Origin: Parapedobacter sp035556095
GTDB taxonomy: Bacteria > Bacteroidota > Bacteroidia > Sphingobacteriales > Sphingobacteriaceae
Assembly (NCBI RefSeq): GCF_035556095.1
Contig: NZ_DATMFT010000026.1
Location: forward strand, 62,001-126,000
Reading direction: 5' to 3'
DNA: 64,000 nt
Part shown: piece after piece, positions 1 to 8,092 of the stretch
How positions within the stretch are numbered: the stretch's first letter is position 1
Layout of the letters: the number at the start of each line of letters is the position of its first letter
Translations under genes and position numbers: made by a program
The notes under the pieces: generated by a model
Database searches by the model: none
What the model was told of the DNA's origin: nothing
What the model saw: only the letters and a program-made list of their open reading frames with translations

Positions 1-1
1 T

Positions 2-124
2 TATGTACCCAAAAACCTAGCGGAATACGAGCAAAAACCAAAGCCGGTGTCGGCAATGGCCAATCCAAATAAAAAGCGGAACAATAAACGCAGGCGGCCG
101 CAACGTTACCGCGCCGCCGTATAA
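2..124 (+). CDS. C-terminal end of an unidentified protein (cut by window edge)
   Basis: An open frame enters from the left edge and reads 40 residues to a TAA at 122-124. The visible tail is strongly basic and Asn/Arg-rich (NPNKKRNNKRRRPQRYR near the end). Such tails suggest an RNA-, ribosome- or membrane-surface-associated protein, but they are not diagnostic. I do not recognise the family. The other two plus frames close earlier, so this is the most likely coding frame. The gene converges with the acyl-CoA dehydrogenase on the opposite strand. Confidence 0.5.
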   Translation, partial: YVPKNLAEYEQKPKPVSAMANPNKKRNNKRRRPQRYRAAV

Positions 125-152
125 CTTCTTGTACGGTTATCGCAACAGCATG

Positions 153-194
153 TGGAAGCGACTGGTTTAGGTAAACGAAAGCCAGTCGCTTCCA
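153..194. terminator. Inverted repeat across the stop codon of the acyl-CoA dehydrogenase gene
   Basis: A perfect 13-bp inverted repeat, TGGAAGCGACTGG (153-165) and CCAGTCGCTTCCA (182-194), with a 16-nt loop lies between two convergent genes. One arm is coding sequence (Gly-Ser-Asp-Trp near the C-terminus of the dehydrogenase) and the other lies after its stop codon. No T-run follows on either strand. I read it as a bidirectional terminator or 3'-end stabilising hairpin. Confidence 0.55.
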
Positions 195-1702
195 TTTACA
201 TAGTCGTCAATCACCTTCACGCGATTGTCTAGGTAGAGGTTGGATACGAGGTGTGCTATATCCCGCCGCAGGTGTTCGATGCTACCGATTACCAAATCAT
301 TCCGGAAACCTTCGTTGGCGAGGGCCAACACGTAGCTTGCGGCGATAACGCGGCTGATGATTTTTCCCAAGTCAACCAACTTCCGCTGCATAAGCCCTTC
401 GCCCGGCGCAAAGTCCAGCGTGTCTTTCACATGCACCGAGGCGTCGCGGGTAAGGTCATAGGTGGCCAGAAATGCAGCGAGGTTAGGCTCCTTACCTTTC
501 CGCATCTTCTTCAATATCATCTCAGCAATCTGCGTATACAGCATCTCATTAGACCCTTCGAAAATCTGGAATGGCCGGCTATCTACTATACCCCGCCCGG
601 CAATATGGCTGATCTTGTAACCATTGGCACCAGATACCTGCAGGCAGAGCTGCGCGGACTCCTGCATCAGGTCGGTCACCAACGCCTTCATCGCGTTGGC
701 CTCAATACCTTCCATGGCCAGGTTATGGGCGATGCCACTAATCTGGCTGCTGCGGTGGCACATGGCCGAGCAGATGGTGTATGCCGCCTGGATACGCGAT
801 AGCTGGAACTGCACCGAATCCAGCGCCAGCAAGTTACTGCTGCCAACCATGCGCTGGCTGCAATGGTTAATCGCTTCGTCAAGCATCCGCTTGATGAAGC
901 CCATCCCCATTCCCGGAAACTGCATCCTGCTGCGATGCAGGATGTCCAGCATCATCTTTATCCCCGTGCTTTCCGGCAGCAAGCGCTGCTGCCCAGGCAC
1001 GCGGATATCAATCGTATTCAGCCCATAAGGGATCATGTAAAGTCCCAGGTTATTATACAGCCGTTCCACTTTGATTTGTTGGGCTGGGGCAGCGTTGTCA
1101 CTGATGAAAAAATCGATGTCTCGGGCCAGCTCGCCATTGGGAAGCTGGCCACGCGCCGTCACCAACCAGAAATCGGCCTGCCCGGTAAGCCCTTGCCAGT
1201 GCTTGGTACCGGTGATGTGGTAGTCTCCACCTACCGCCCGGTATGACGTGCGCATATTTAGGGCGTCACTTCCATAATCCGGCTCGGTAATCATCAAACC
1301 GCCCATGCACTGCTGCGTCAAGAAGCGATCGAATATCGATGCCTTCACCTCTTCACTGGCATATTTGGATACCGGTTCCAAAAACAAAGCGATGTTGATG
1401 CCGAACGTGAGCGAGAGTGGTAGCGATTCGTACGAAGCAGCCGAAAGCAGCGCCAAGCATTCTTTAACAATACTCCCCCTGCCGCCGTACTCCCGCGGTA
1501 TTGCTACCGACAGCGGCACTTCATCCATGATGCGGGTCCAAACTGCCGCGGGAAGCCCCCGCTGTAGGCTAAGCTGGTTGATATCTGCCTGTTCGTAAAA
1601 AGCTTCACGGAGCGCCCGCTCGAAACGTTGTATAAAAACAGCCAACTGATTCCCGTCCGCTAATTGATTCTCGTTCGCTATATGAATTGGTGATGATGTC
1701 AA
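167..1702 (-). CDS. Acyl-CoA dehydrogenase family protein
   Basis: A 511-residue flavoprotein of the acyl-CoA dehydrogenase superfamily, which oxidises acyl-CoA to enoyl-CoA with FAD and passes electrons to ETF. The N-terminal helical domain carries IPREYGGRG, the middle beta domain has MITEPDYGSDA and the FAD/substrate segment TGTKHWQG, and the C-terminal helical domain has GANGYKISHIAGRGIVDSR followed by FEGSNEMLY. The Glu of FEGS sits where the catalytic base of this family is found. It is longer than classic enzymes (about 380 residues), with about 100 extra C-terminal residues as in long-chain and Bacteroidota variants. No ATG lies near the N-terminus. The frame begins with TTG at 1702, just downstream of a promoter-like TAAATTTG on this strand. 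Substrate length cannot be read from sequence. The gene appears monocistronic. Confidence 0.88.
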   Translation of the reverse strand: MTSSPIHIANENQLADGNQLAVFIQRFERALREAFYEQADINQLSLQRGLPAAVWTRIMDEVPLSVAIPREYGGRGSIVKECLALLSAASYESLPLSLTFGINIALFLEPVSKYASEEVKASIFDRFLTQQCMGGLMITEPDYGSDALNMRTSYRAVGGDYHITGTKHWQGLTGQADFWLVTARGQLPNGELARDIDFFISDNAAPAQQIKVERLYNNLGLYMIPYGLNTIDIRVPGQQRLLPESTGIKMMLDILHRSRMQFPGMGMGFIKRMLDEAINHCSQRMVGSSNLLALDSVQFQLSRIQAAYTICSAMCHRSSQISGIAHNLAMEGIEANAMKALVTDLMQESAQLCLQVSGANGYKISHIAGRGIVDSRPFQIFEGSNEMLYTQIAEMILKKMRKGKEPNLAAFLATYDLTRDASVHVKDTLDFAPGEGLMQRKLVDLGKIISRVIAASYVLALANEGFRNDLVIGSIEHLRRDIAHLVSNLYLDNRVKVIDDYVNGSDWLSFT

Positions 1703-1728
1703 TGTATATCTGTGTGTTGAGTATTCTA

Positions 1729-1762
1729 CAAATTTACGAAAATAGTTGAGCTAGCCTGCAAG
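1729..1762 (-). promoter_or_regulatory. Promoter of the acyl-CoA dehydrogenase gene
   Basis: On the minus strand a TAAATTTG (1736 down to 1729) matches the Bacteroidota -7 consensus TAnnTTTG, with CTTG 22 nt upstream as a weak -33 element. Transcription would start about 20 nt before the TTG at 1702, which supports that start codon. Confidence 0.45.
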
Positions 1763-1778
1763 CGATTCGATAAAATGA

Positions 1779-1809
1779 TTTGCATCATCCGTAAAAAAAC
1801 CTATTTTTG
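1779..1809 (+). promoter_or_regulatory. Promoter of tRNA-Val
   Basis: TTTG (1779-1782), a 19-nt spacer, then TATTTTTG (1802-1809) is a full match to the Bacteroidota housekeeping promoter (TTTG, 19-21 nt, TAnnTTTG). The tRNA begins 11 nt after the -7 box, so its 5' leader would be only a few nucleotides. Confidence 0.8.
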
Positions 1810-1820
1810 CGACACGTATT

Positions 1821-1895
1821 GGGAAATTAGCTCAGTTGGTTCAGAGCACTACCTCGACAAGGTAGGGGTCACAGGTTCGAGCCCTGTATTTCCCA
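1821..1895 (+). tRNA. tRNA-Val (anticodon GAC)
   Basis: A 75-nt cloverleaf. The 7-bp acceptor stem GGGAAAT/ATTTCCC has an A discriminator. The D stem is GCTC/GAGC, the anticodon stem CTACC/GGTAG, and the T arm ACAGG-TTCGAGC-CCTGT. CCA is not encoded. The anticodon loop reads TCGACAA, giving GAC at 1856-1858 and therefore valine. Position 33, nearly always U, is C here (1855). The isotype depends on that loop alignment. Confidence 0.87.
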
Positions 1896-1904
1896 CGATA
1901 GTTG

Positions 1905-2325
1905 CTAGCCGAGTGTTATTATAGGATAATATTCAATTCGTGCAGCCATATTTGGACAGCCGCGTGTTGAGCGGACTACCTTAGTAGAGGCACCATCGCT
2001 CATAAGGCTTACGATCCCGCTTTCTACAATTCCGTTATTCAAATATCCCCTGATCAGTTCAAGCAACCCCTTATCGTCGATGTGCCAGCATAGCAGACCC
2101 ATCACGTCCTGTCGAAGAACCTCTCTAGGTCAAATTCCACGACACTCGTAAACGCTGCATTCAGGTGTGACGGTATCCGGCGTACGGCTTGGTGAGCATT
2201 TTGGGCCTGAAACCGTAATTGTCTGCATTGAATACCGATTCGTAGTACGGAGACAGGTGCTGGTGGACGGCTTGCTATACCATTCTGCTGTTTAAGGCTT
2301 CCGCCCTATAGCATGTCCACCATAT
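1905..2325 (-). pseudogene. Degenerate group II intron reverse transcriptase/maturase
   Basis: Reading the minus strand in shifting frames recovers, in the right order, three blocks typical of group II intron (LtrA-type) reverse transcriptases. They are QAVHQHLSPYYESVF followed by NADNYGFRPK (about 2275-2200), VEFDLERFFDR (about 2140-2105), and LLELIRGYLNNGIVESG with LMSDG (about 2080-1990). A TAG replaces the Gln codon expected just before QAVHQ, and the blocks are separated by stops and frame changes. The catalytic FxDD and GTPQGGPLSPLLSN segments are missing or destroyed. The downstream end does not resemble an intact maturase, and no intron RNA domain V was recognised. It lies immediately 3' of the tRNA gene, so this looks like the relic of a mobile element. 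Confidence 0.75.
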
Positions 2326-2356
2326 CTAGCGCACAATTAGGCTGCCAAGAATAGAA

Positions 2357-2397
2357 TGCCCCCAAAAAAGTTAGACGCTTTTTTGGGGGCATTTTTT
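2357..2397 (+). terminator. Rho-independent terminator
   Basis: A perfect 14-bp stem, TGCCCCCAAAAAAG (2357-2370) and CTTTTTTGGGGGCA (2378-2391), with a 7-nt loop and followed by six T on the plus strand. It would stop plus-strand transcription from the tRNA promoter. It may also act for the minus-strand gene ending at 2446, although no clean T-run follows on that strand. Confidence 0.75.
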
Positions 2398-2445
2398 GTG
2401 AAGGTGAAAAAGAAGCACGCTGCGCTATCTGAAAGCATTTTTCTG

Positions 2446-5400
2446 CTATTCTACTTGTTCATCCGTTTTCAAATAAGCCATAATGTCAACGACCTGTTGC
2501 TCATCCAAGTGTTCAAAAAGACCAGGGGGCATCATAGATACAGATGACACCTCCGTTGATAGGATAGTAGACTTGTTTATTAGCACCGGTTCTGTTTGTC
2601 CAACGGTGCGAAGCGACAACTGCCGTTCGTCCTCACCAACCACATTTCCAGAATACGTCCGACCGTCACGGGTGTTGATAACCACCATCCTGTAGTCGTC
2701 CTGGATTTCTGCACTTGGTTCGAGCACATTCAATAAGATATAATTCACATCTCTTCGGTTGGAACCAGTAAGATCGGGCCCCATCACGCCCCCTTCTCCG
2801 TACATCTTGTGACAACTTCCACATGTTTGTTGAAATAAAGTCTTTCCGCGTCTCACATCAGCCTTAGCCAATGCCTCAGGGTTAAGCATCGTTTGGTATC
2901 TTTTATAGGCCGCCTTGTCACTAGCGACCGTCTCAATGGGCCCCCATACCTCAATAAAACCGCTACCAACCACGCGGAGGAGTTGTCGGGCAACATTTGC
3001 CGGCACTTCTTTTTTAGGAATTCTGTTTGCTTTGATCTCGGCAGTTAGCATGTTTCCAAACCGTGCCCGTGAAGCTAGTGTTTGTATCGCCAAAGTTTTT
3101 TCTTCCGGGGAGAAGTTAGTATAGCCGTCGATTAAAAGGCGACCTAACAGGGCGTTATCAAAGGCTGCGATTGCACGGATAGCATCTTTTCGCATGGCCG
3201 GTTCCATCAATAGCTCAGGCAAATCAGCGGCTAGCTGCTGTTGCTGCTGGGCGGTTAAGGTCTGGAGTGCTTTTTGTCGTTGTTCTAATGGGGCTTGCTT
3301 ATCCCTGAGCATTTTAAAGGCCAGTTGAGTAGCCTCCCGATCGCCGAATAAGCCGGAAATTTTCACGGCGAGATTCTGTATATTTTCATTACCGTGCTGT
3401 AACTTTTCAGACACTTTCTTCCAATTAGCGGGCATTTTCAAGTCCGTCCGTCCCTCCATTCCACTGAGCATCCCGGTCAGCAAATCTTCTGTATTGCTTC
3501 GTTGCATACCTATTAGCGCAACGAGCCGTTGCAATTCGCCCCCGTCCACGGCCCGCCTAGCGATGTATTGCGTAACTACGGGTATACGAGAAACCCCGGC
3601 TAGAGCCAAGAACCTGCTAGCGTTTTCTGACATCAGCGGTTCTATACCGTACCAGATCATCTTAGGCAGATTGTGGTCTGCCTCGTCTTCGTTATGCTGC
3701 AGGAGGTTATTGGCGATGGCCCATTTTGGTTCGGCATCAATCCGCTGCAACGCAGCGGCCAGATATAGCCGGACCACCGGCGAACGGTCGCGCAGGGCCA
3801 TGGACCGGAATTTTGCCAATGCTGTGGCAGAGGGCGACCGGTCTTCGCATAGCAGCTGAATAGCCCACGACCGTACATAAGGGTCTTGGTCATCCAATGA
3901 CTTCTCGAGCTCACCGGGAGTCAAGCCCCCCGTTATGTGCAGCCCCCACATTGCTCTTAACCGCCAATCGGTGGTCTTATTCTTTTTAAAAATAGCCTTC
4001 AGCTGATCATAGGTGTGAGTTTGGAGCTCACCAGCAGCAGCCCGTTTCTGCAAGATGCCTCTAGCCCTCCGGGCATGCCAATCGCTGGTATTGGTCTGTA
4101 GCGCTACGAGTTGCTCATCAGTTAGGCTATTCAAGTCCTCATATCTTCCTGGAAAATCCTCTGCCAACGATTCAGAAGGCATGACACGAAAAATACGGCC
4201 GGTCTCCGAGTTCAGCACCTCCTGTCCGCAGATATCCGCATCGTGCCAATCGAGGATATACAGCCCGCCATCTGGACCGATTTCCATGCTGAAACCCACC
4301 CACTGGGCATTGTTTGCCGTCATAAACTCATCTCCGTGTAGGCCTTCATATCCTGAACCTTTGGGCACAAGTACATCGGACAGCACCGCATGCTCATGGA
4401 TATTAGCCATGAAAATCCGGCCGTGCTCTTCTTTAGGAAAGGCGTCCGACTGGTATATCCTAGCTCCTCCGTGGGCGGAGCTGTGCCTATGGTCAGCAAT
4501 GGTCTTGATATCTTCGTAAACGTATGGGTTGAAATGCCGCCCGCCCTGGCGGTGATAGATCCCCCCCGGTATTACATGCCATAAATGAGGGATTACACAC
4601 GCCGTTATAAACAGCTGGCCCTTCGCATCGTAATCGATACCCCACGGATTGCTGAAGCCGTGTGCAACCGCCTCAAAGCGGTGCTTAACGGGATGATAAC
4701 GCCAGACGCCACCGTTAATATCCACACCATCGGCTTCAAGCAGATCTTCGGGAAATGTATCGTTGTGGAAATATAGTTTGGCATCTCCGTCGGGTTTCCG
4801 GATCTTGGATGGTGTTGCAAATCCCTGTAGCCCATAAAGCCATCCATCCGGCCCCCATTGAAGGCTGTTCAGCGTTTCATGCCTGTCGCGTATGCCCCAC
4901 CCGGTAAGCAAGACCTCAACATCGTCCATGTCGGCTTTATCGTCACCATCCTTGTCCGGCACAAACAACAGGTTGGGAGGGGCGCCCAGATAAAGGCCAT
5001 CAAATCCCACAGCAATGGCAGCCGGGAAAGCCAGGCCTTCCATGAACACTTTCTGGCTGTCTGCCTTCCCGTCGCCATCGGTATCCTCCAGAATCAGAAT
5101 ACGGCTGGTGCCGGCATTGGAAAAACCGTGTCCGCGCGACTCATAATCTTTGTTTTCTGCTACCCAAAGACGTCCTTTATCGTCCCAACAAAAAGCCATC
5201 GGTTGTGTCATCATCGGCTCCGCCGCCCATACGTTCACCTCATACCCTTCTTTAACGGTCATGGCTTCGACCGCGCCCTCCGGCGTTAAAAATTTGGCAT
5301 TCCGACCCTCCGCCTGTGCCAGCGACCAGAGTTCGGACACACTGTTTACGCCAGCCTTTCCTGAGAACCGGCTCCATGCTTCGTTTATCTCCATTTCCTT

Positions 5401-6309
5401 CCGTTCGCCCGTATATACCAACAGACGGTGTTTGATGGTCTCGACCTTCCCTTTCTCTAGATTCCAATCTTCATCACGGGTATACGAAGGACCGAGGCCA
5501 AGCTGGCTGTCTGCCCGCCATTTGTTGGGAAACCCTCGATTCTCAGGATGGTCAAAAACAGCCACATGTACCCAGTCCTCCCTGCCTTCTATTTCCATTC
5601 CGACATCTGCCCACATGGCTGCCCGTCCTTCGGCATGCTCGTTTTTGTTCCGAGCAGCATTAACGATTTCCCCCTCAATTCCCTCCTCCCAAGGCATCCG
5701 CACAAACAGGCCGCCGTAATCGTATTTGCCTATAGAAAGGTTTTCCAGCGCTTTACCTTTCCACTCCAGGTCCAGTAAGTACTGACCGCCGATCAATTGA
5801 AGGGACCAGGTTTGGGTTTCTTCCATCACGGGTGTACCCTGCTCGTCGATAAGTTGGTAAATGGTTTGCCATTTCACCGCCTCCCCGTCGTCTTCTAAGG
5901 TGCTGGATGCTATTCTTTTCCAATAATTGCCCTCCGGATTATGGAAAAAGTCTCTCCCGTTGACGCGCGTAAATCCCCAATACAAACCTGTTTGATGTTT
6001 ATGGTGCCCCGGGCTGTATTCGGTTATTACGCCCTTGCCGTCAGGCGCAACAATGGGGTGGATGTACGGTCGAAAGTCGGCTTTGGCATGTTGTACCAAG
6101 ATCGGTTCATCGACACCTTCCCTGAAAACGGCAATCGTTTCGTCAGCGTCATTTTTCACCAATTTCAACGGCACAGGTGTTGCCTCATCCTCGTGATCGG
6201 CCGTCTTAGACGCCGGCCCACAGGCATACAGCAAACCGCAGAAGACGGTTAATAGGACGTGTGATACACTGAATGATTGTGTGAATACACTTATCTGTTT
6301 TATTTGCAT
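2446..6309 (-). CDS. DUF6807 (PmoA-like) - sugar dehydrogenase-like - HEAT - cytochrome c fusion lipoprotein
   Basis: A 1287-residue exported protein. The N-terminus is a signal with lipobox LLYAC (Cys30), predicting an outer-membrane or periplasmic lipoprotein. Residues about 45-320 match the DUF6807/PmoA-like family (HHKHQTGLYWGFTRVNGRDF). Residues about 345-720 resemble the soluble glucose-dehydrogenase-like propeller of PVC-type 'membrane-bound dehydrogenases' (PMAFCWDDKGRLWVAEN, DTDGDGKADS, GGVWRYHP). Residues about 740-1120 are helical HEAT-like repeats. The last ~130 residues are a class I cytochrome c with CGSCH (about residue 1161) and a possible Met ligand in VMGPDL. It is the last gene of the first Sus cluster, 70 bp after its neighbour. 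I infer periplasmic oxidation of a sugar or sugar derivative with electron transfer through the haem. The substrate is unknown. Confidence 0.82.
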   Translation of the reverse strand: MQIKQISVFTQSFSVSHVLLTVFCGLLYACGPASKTADHEDEATPVPLKLVKNDADETIAVFREGVDEPILVQHAKADFRPYIHPIVAPDGKGVITEYSPGHHKHQTGLYWGFTRVNGRDFFHNPEGNYWKRIASSTLEDDGEAVKWQTIYQLIDEQGTPVMEETQTWSLQLIGGQYLLDLEWKGKALENLSIGKYDYGGLFVRMPWEEGIEGEIVNAARNKNEHAEGRAAMWADVGMEIEGREDWVHVAVFDHPENRGFPNKWRADSQLGLGPSYTRDEDWNLEKGKVETIKHRLLVYTGERKEMEINEAWSRFSGKAGVNSVSELWSLAQAEGRNAKFLTPEGAVEAMTVKEGYEVNVWAAEPMMTQPMAFCWDDKGRLWVAENKDYESRGHGFSNAGTSRILILEDTDGDGKADSQKVFMEGLAFPAAIAVGFDGLYLGAPPNLLFVPDKDGDDKADMDDVEVLLTGWGIRDRHETLNSLQWGPDGWLYGLQGFATPSKIRKPDGDAKLYFHNDTFPEDLLEADGVDINGGVWRYHPVKHRFEAVAHGFSNPWGIDYDAKGQLFITACVIPHLWHVIPGGIYHRQGGRHFNPYVYEDIKTIADHRHSSAHGGARIYQSDAFPKEEHGRIFMANIHEHAVLSDVLVPKGSGYEGLHGDEFMTANNAQWVGFSMEIGPDGGLYILDWHDADICGQEVLNSETGRIFRVMPSESLAEDFPGRYEDLNSLTDEQLVALQTNTSDWHARRARGILQKRAAAGELQTHTYDQLKAIFKKNKTTDWRLRAMWGLHITGGLTPGELEKSLDDQDPYVRSWAIQLLCEDRSPSATALAKFRSMALRDRSPVVRLYLAAALQRIDAEPKWAIANNLLQHNEDEADHNLPKMIWYGIEPLMSENASRFLALAGVSRIPVVTQYIARRAVDGGELQRLVALIGMQRSNTEDLLTGMLSGMEGRTDLKMPANWKKVSEKLQHGNENIQNLAVKISGLFGDREATQLAFKMLRDKQAPLEQRQKALQTLTAQQQQQLAADLPELLMEPAMRKDAIRAIAAFDNALLGRLLIDGYTNFSPEEKTLAIQTLASRARFGNMLTAEIKANRIPKKEVPANVARQLLRVVGSGFIEVWGPIETVASDKAAYKRYQTMLNPEALAKADVRRGKTLFQQTCGSCHKMYGEGGVMGPDLTGSNRRDVNYILLNVLEPSAEIQDDYRMVVINTRDGRTYSGNVVGEDERQLSLRTVGQTEPVLINKSTILSTEVSSVSMMPPGLFEHLDEQQVVDIMAYLKTDEQVE

Positions 6310-6379
6310 TGTAATTGAATGTTTTATCCGGGCGCATAAGCCGGGTAGCTGCCTCGCCGAAATATGTATTATTCGTTCC

Positions 6380-8092
6380 TTATCTCATATTGCGCTCACC
6401 TAGCTGAGCCACTTCCAGATCGTTCAAAGCCGACCCCCACACTGTTATTCCTGATACATGTGCATCATTTACGTCGTTCCATCCATTATCGTCTTTGAAC
6501 AATTGGAGTTCAGAACGAAGTGCATAATCGCCATCTTTCCAGCTTGCGTCCGCACTTATGGCTTTGATCAGCTTACCGTCGAGATATATTTTAATGGCTT
6601 TTTCCAAATTGACCGAATAGACTACATGGTGCCACGTACCTCGGGTCATATTCGCACTGGCGGAGTTCCACCAGCCATTAAGGCTCAACTCACCGTTAGG
6701 GCTAATGAACAATTCGCCATTATTATTGGACTCATTGATGTCTGCTATACTGAACCATCGGAAATCAGACAAGTTAATATTCATTGCTACGGTATATTCA
6801 TTCACATAATTTTCGCCTATGCCGGGCTGAATCCCATGCCGGCAGGTAAGATAGGATAATTGAGGAACAAATATCGCTTTGTCGTTGGCATGCTGTCCGG
6901 CCACTGGTCGAATCGGATTCCCCCCGTCCAAAGAAACTCCAATCAGTGGCTGACCTATGGTCGCCCCAAACAGATCAGACACATCCTCAAATAACCACAT
7001 CCCAGACAGGATTAACGATCGGTAAATGTTCAAACCCCGTGTTTGGGTGGTTACCGCCGCATTTCCGGACGATGGGACAACAGTCCAATAACAGTTTGCG
7101 CTCCCCTCTTTAACAATACCTGCAACCTGAGCGGCACTTAAATCAACCGAAGATACATTTCCTACATTGAGTTCAAAAGTATTACCGCTGGCAAAATTAG
7201 AATTGGTCGATACTTTCAAGGTGTAGGATTCTATACCTTCCACCTCTGTCCAAGAAAAAGAATACGACGAAGTTTCAGATGTGTTTAAATCGATAGTGTA
7301 TGCTGACGCAGGTGCTTTTAAGAAAATGACTTCGCCCGCTGATTCGGGTATCGTAATTGGAACATGCGATACCCAATCGATGGTGTCAAGTATGAACACA
7401 TCATTCTTCTTTGGAACAATTCGCAACGTTAACCTTACATCAGTCGCGCTTCCCTTTGTTATATTCTCAATAATAAAACTCGGTACGTCTCCCGATTCGT
7501 CACCGGTTTGTACAGCGCCGTCCTTATCGGAGTACGCATACGAATAACCCAGGCAATCGAATGATACACCAGATAGCTTCCTTTCCCATTCGATTAGGGC
7601 AGCAGCACTTGACGTGGTTATTTTCGGAGACAAAAGTTCCATCTGTTCAAGGTCTTCCGACGTATAGGGCACCAGCGATATCTCTTTCGGGACGGACCTG
7701 TTGCCGTCTTCATCTTCCGTATATATTTTGAACGTATACTCGCCAGGCTCGGATAGCCCGGTTATGTTCACCCAAGAACAGACACTGTCTATCACTAATG
7801 GCTCATCGAAATACGCACACTCGATGACGGTTTTTTTTGCTTTGGCCAATTTCATTTGGGACGACGGAATGCGCCCATTTCTGGAGAAATCTATTTCGAC
7901 CCGTTCAAACCCGATTTTCCCAGCGACCGTATCGAAGCTAGCTGGATAAATAGTTTCTTCTGTAGCAAATTCTTTCAGCGAATCGAACATATCCGTACAA
8001 GACGAATGGGTCAAAATCACTAAAATCGATAGCATTGCAGATAAGTATTCTTTCGTATGCCTTTTCATGCTATATAATATTAAATTTTTCAT
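6380..8092 (-). CDS. DUF4998-type surface lipoprotein with C-terminal LamG-like domain
   Basis: A 570-residue protein with an N-terminal signal and a lipobox-like THSSC. An internal ATG (8068) would give a more compact signal peptide. The first ~190 residues look like the DUF4998 module found in Sus-type loci (KIGFERVEIDFSRNGRIP). The middle contains fibronectin/Ig-like beta repeats (residues about 150-350). The last ~200 residues form a concanavalin-like LamG/pentraxin fold (GTWHHVVYSVNLEKAIKIYLDGKLI, HVSGITVWGSALNDLEVAQL). The expected role is a surface glycan-binding protein in the SusE/SusF position. Its start overlaps the end of the upstream gene by 4 bp (ATGA), indicating translational coupling. 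The domain names are by resemblance only. Confidence 0.75.
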   Translation of the reverse strand: MKNLILYSMKRHTKEYLSAMLSILVILTHSSCTDMFDSLKEFATEETIYPASFDTVAGKIGFERVEIDFSRNGRIPSSQMKLAKAKKTVIECAYFDEPLVIDSVCSWVNITGLSEPGEYTFKIYTEDEDGNRSVPKEISLVPYTSEDLEQMELLSPKITTSSAAALIEWERKLSGVSFDCLGYSYAYSDKDGAVQTGDESGDVPSFIIENITKGSATDVRLTLRIVPKKNDVFILDTIDWVSHVPITIPESAGEVIFLKAPASAYTIDLNTSETSSYSFSWTEVEGIESYTLKVSTNSNFASGNTFELNVGNVSSVDLSAAQVAGIVKEGSANCYWTVVPSSGNAAVTTQTRGLNIYRSLILSGMWLFEDVSDLFGATIGQPLIGVSLDGGNPIRPVAGQHANDKAIFVPQLSYLTCRHGIQPGIGENYVNEYTVAMNINLSDFRWFSIADINESNNNGELFISPNGELSLNGWWNSASANMTRGTWHHVVYSVNLEKAIKIYLDGKLIKAISADASWKDGDYALRSELQLFKDDNGWNDVNDAHVSGITVWGSALNDLEVAQLGERNMR

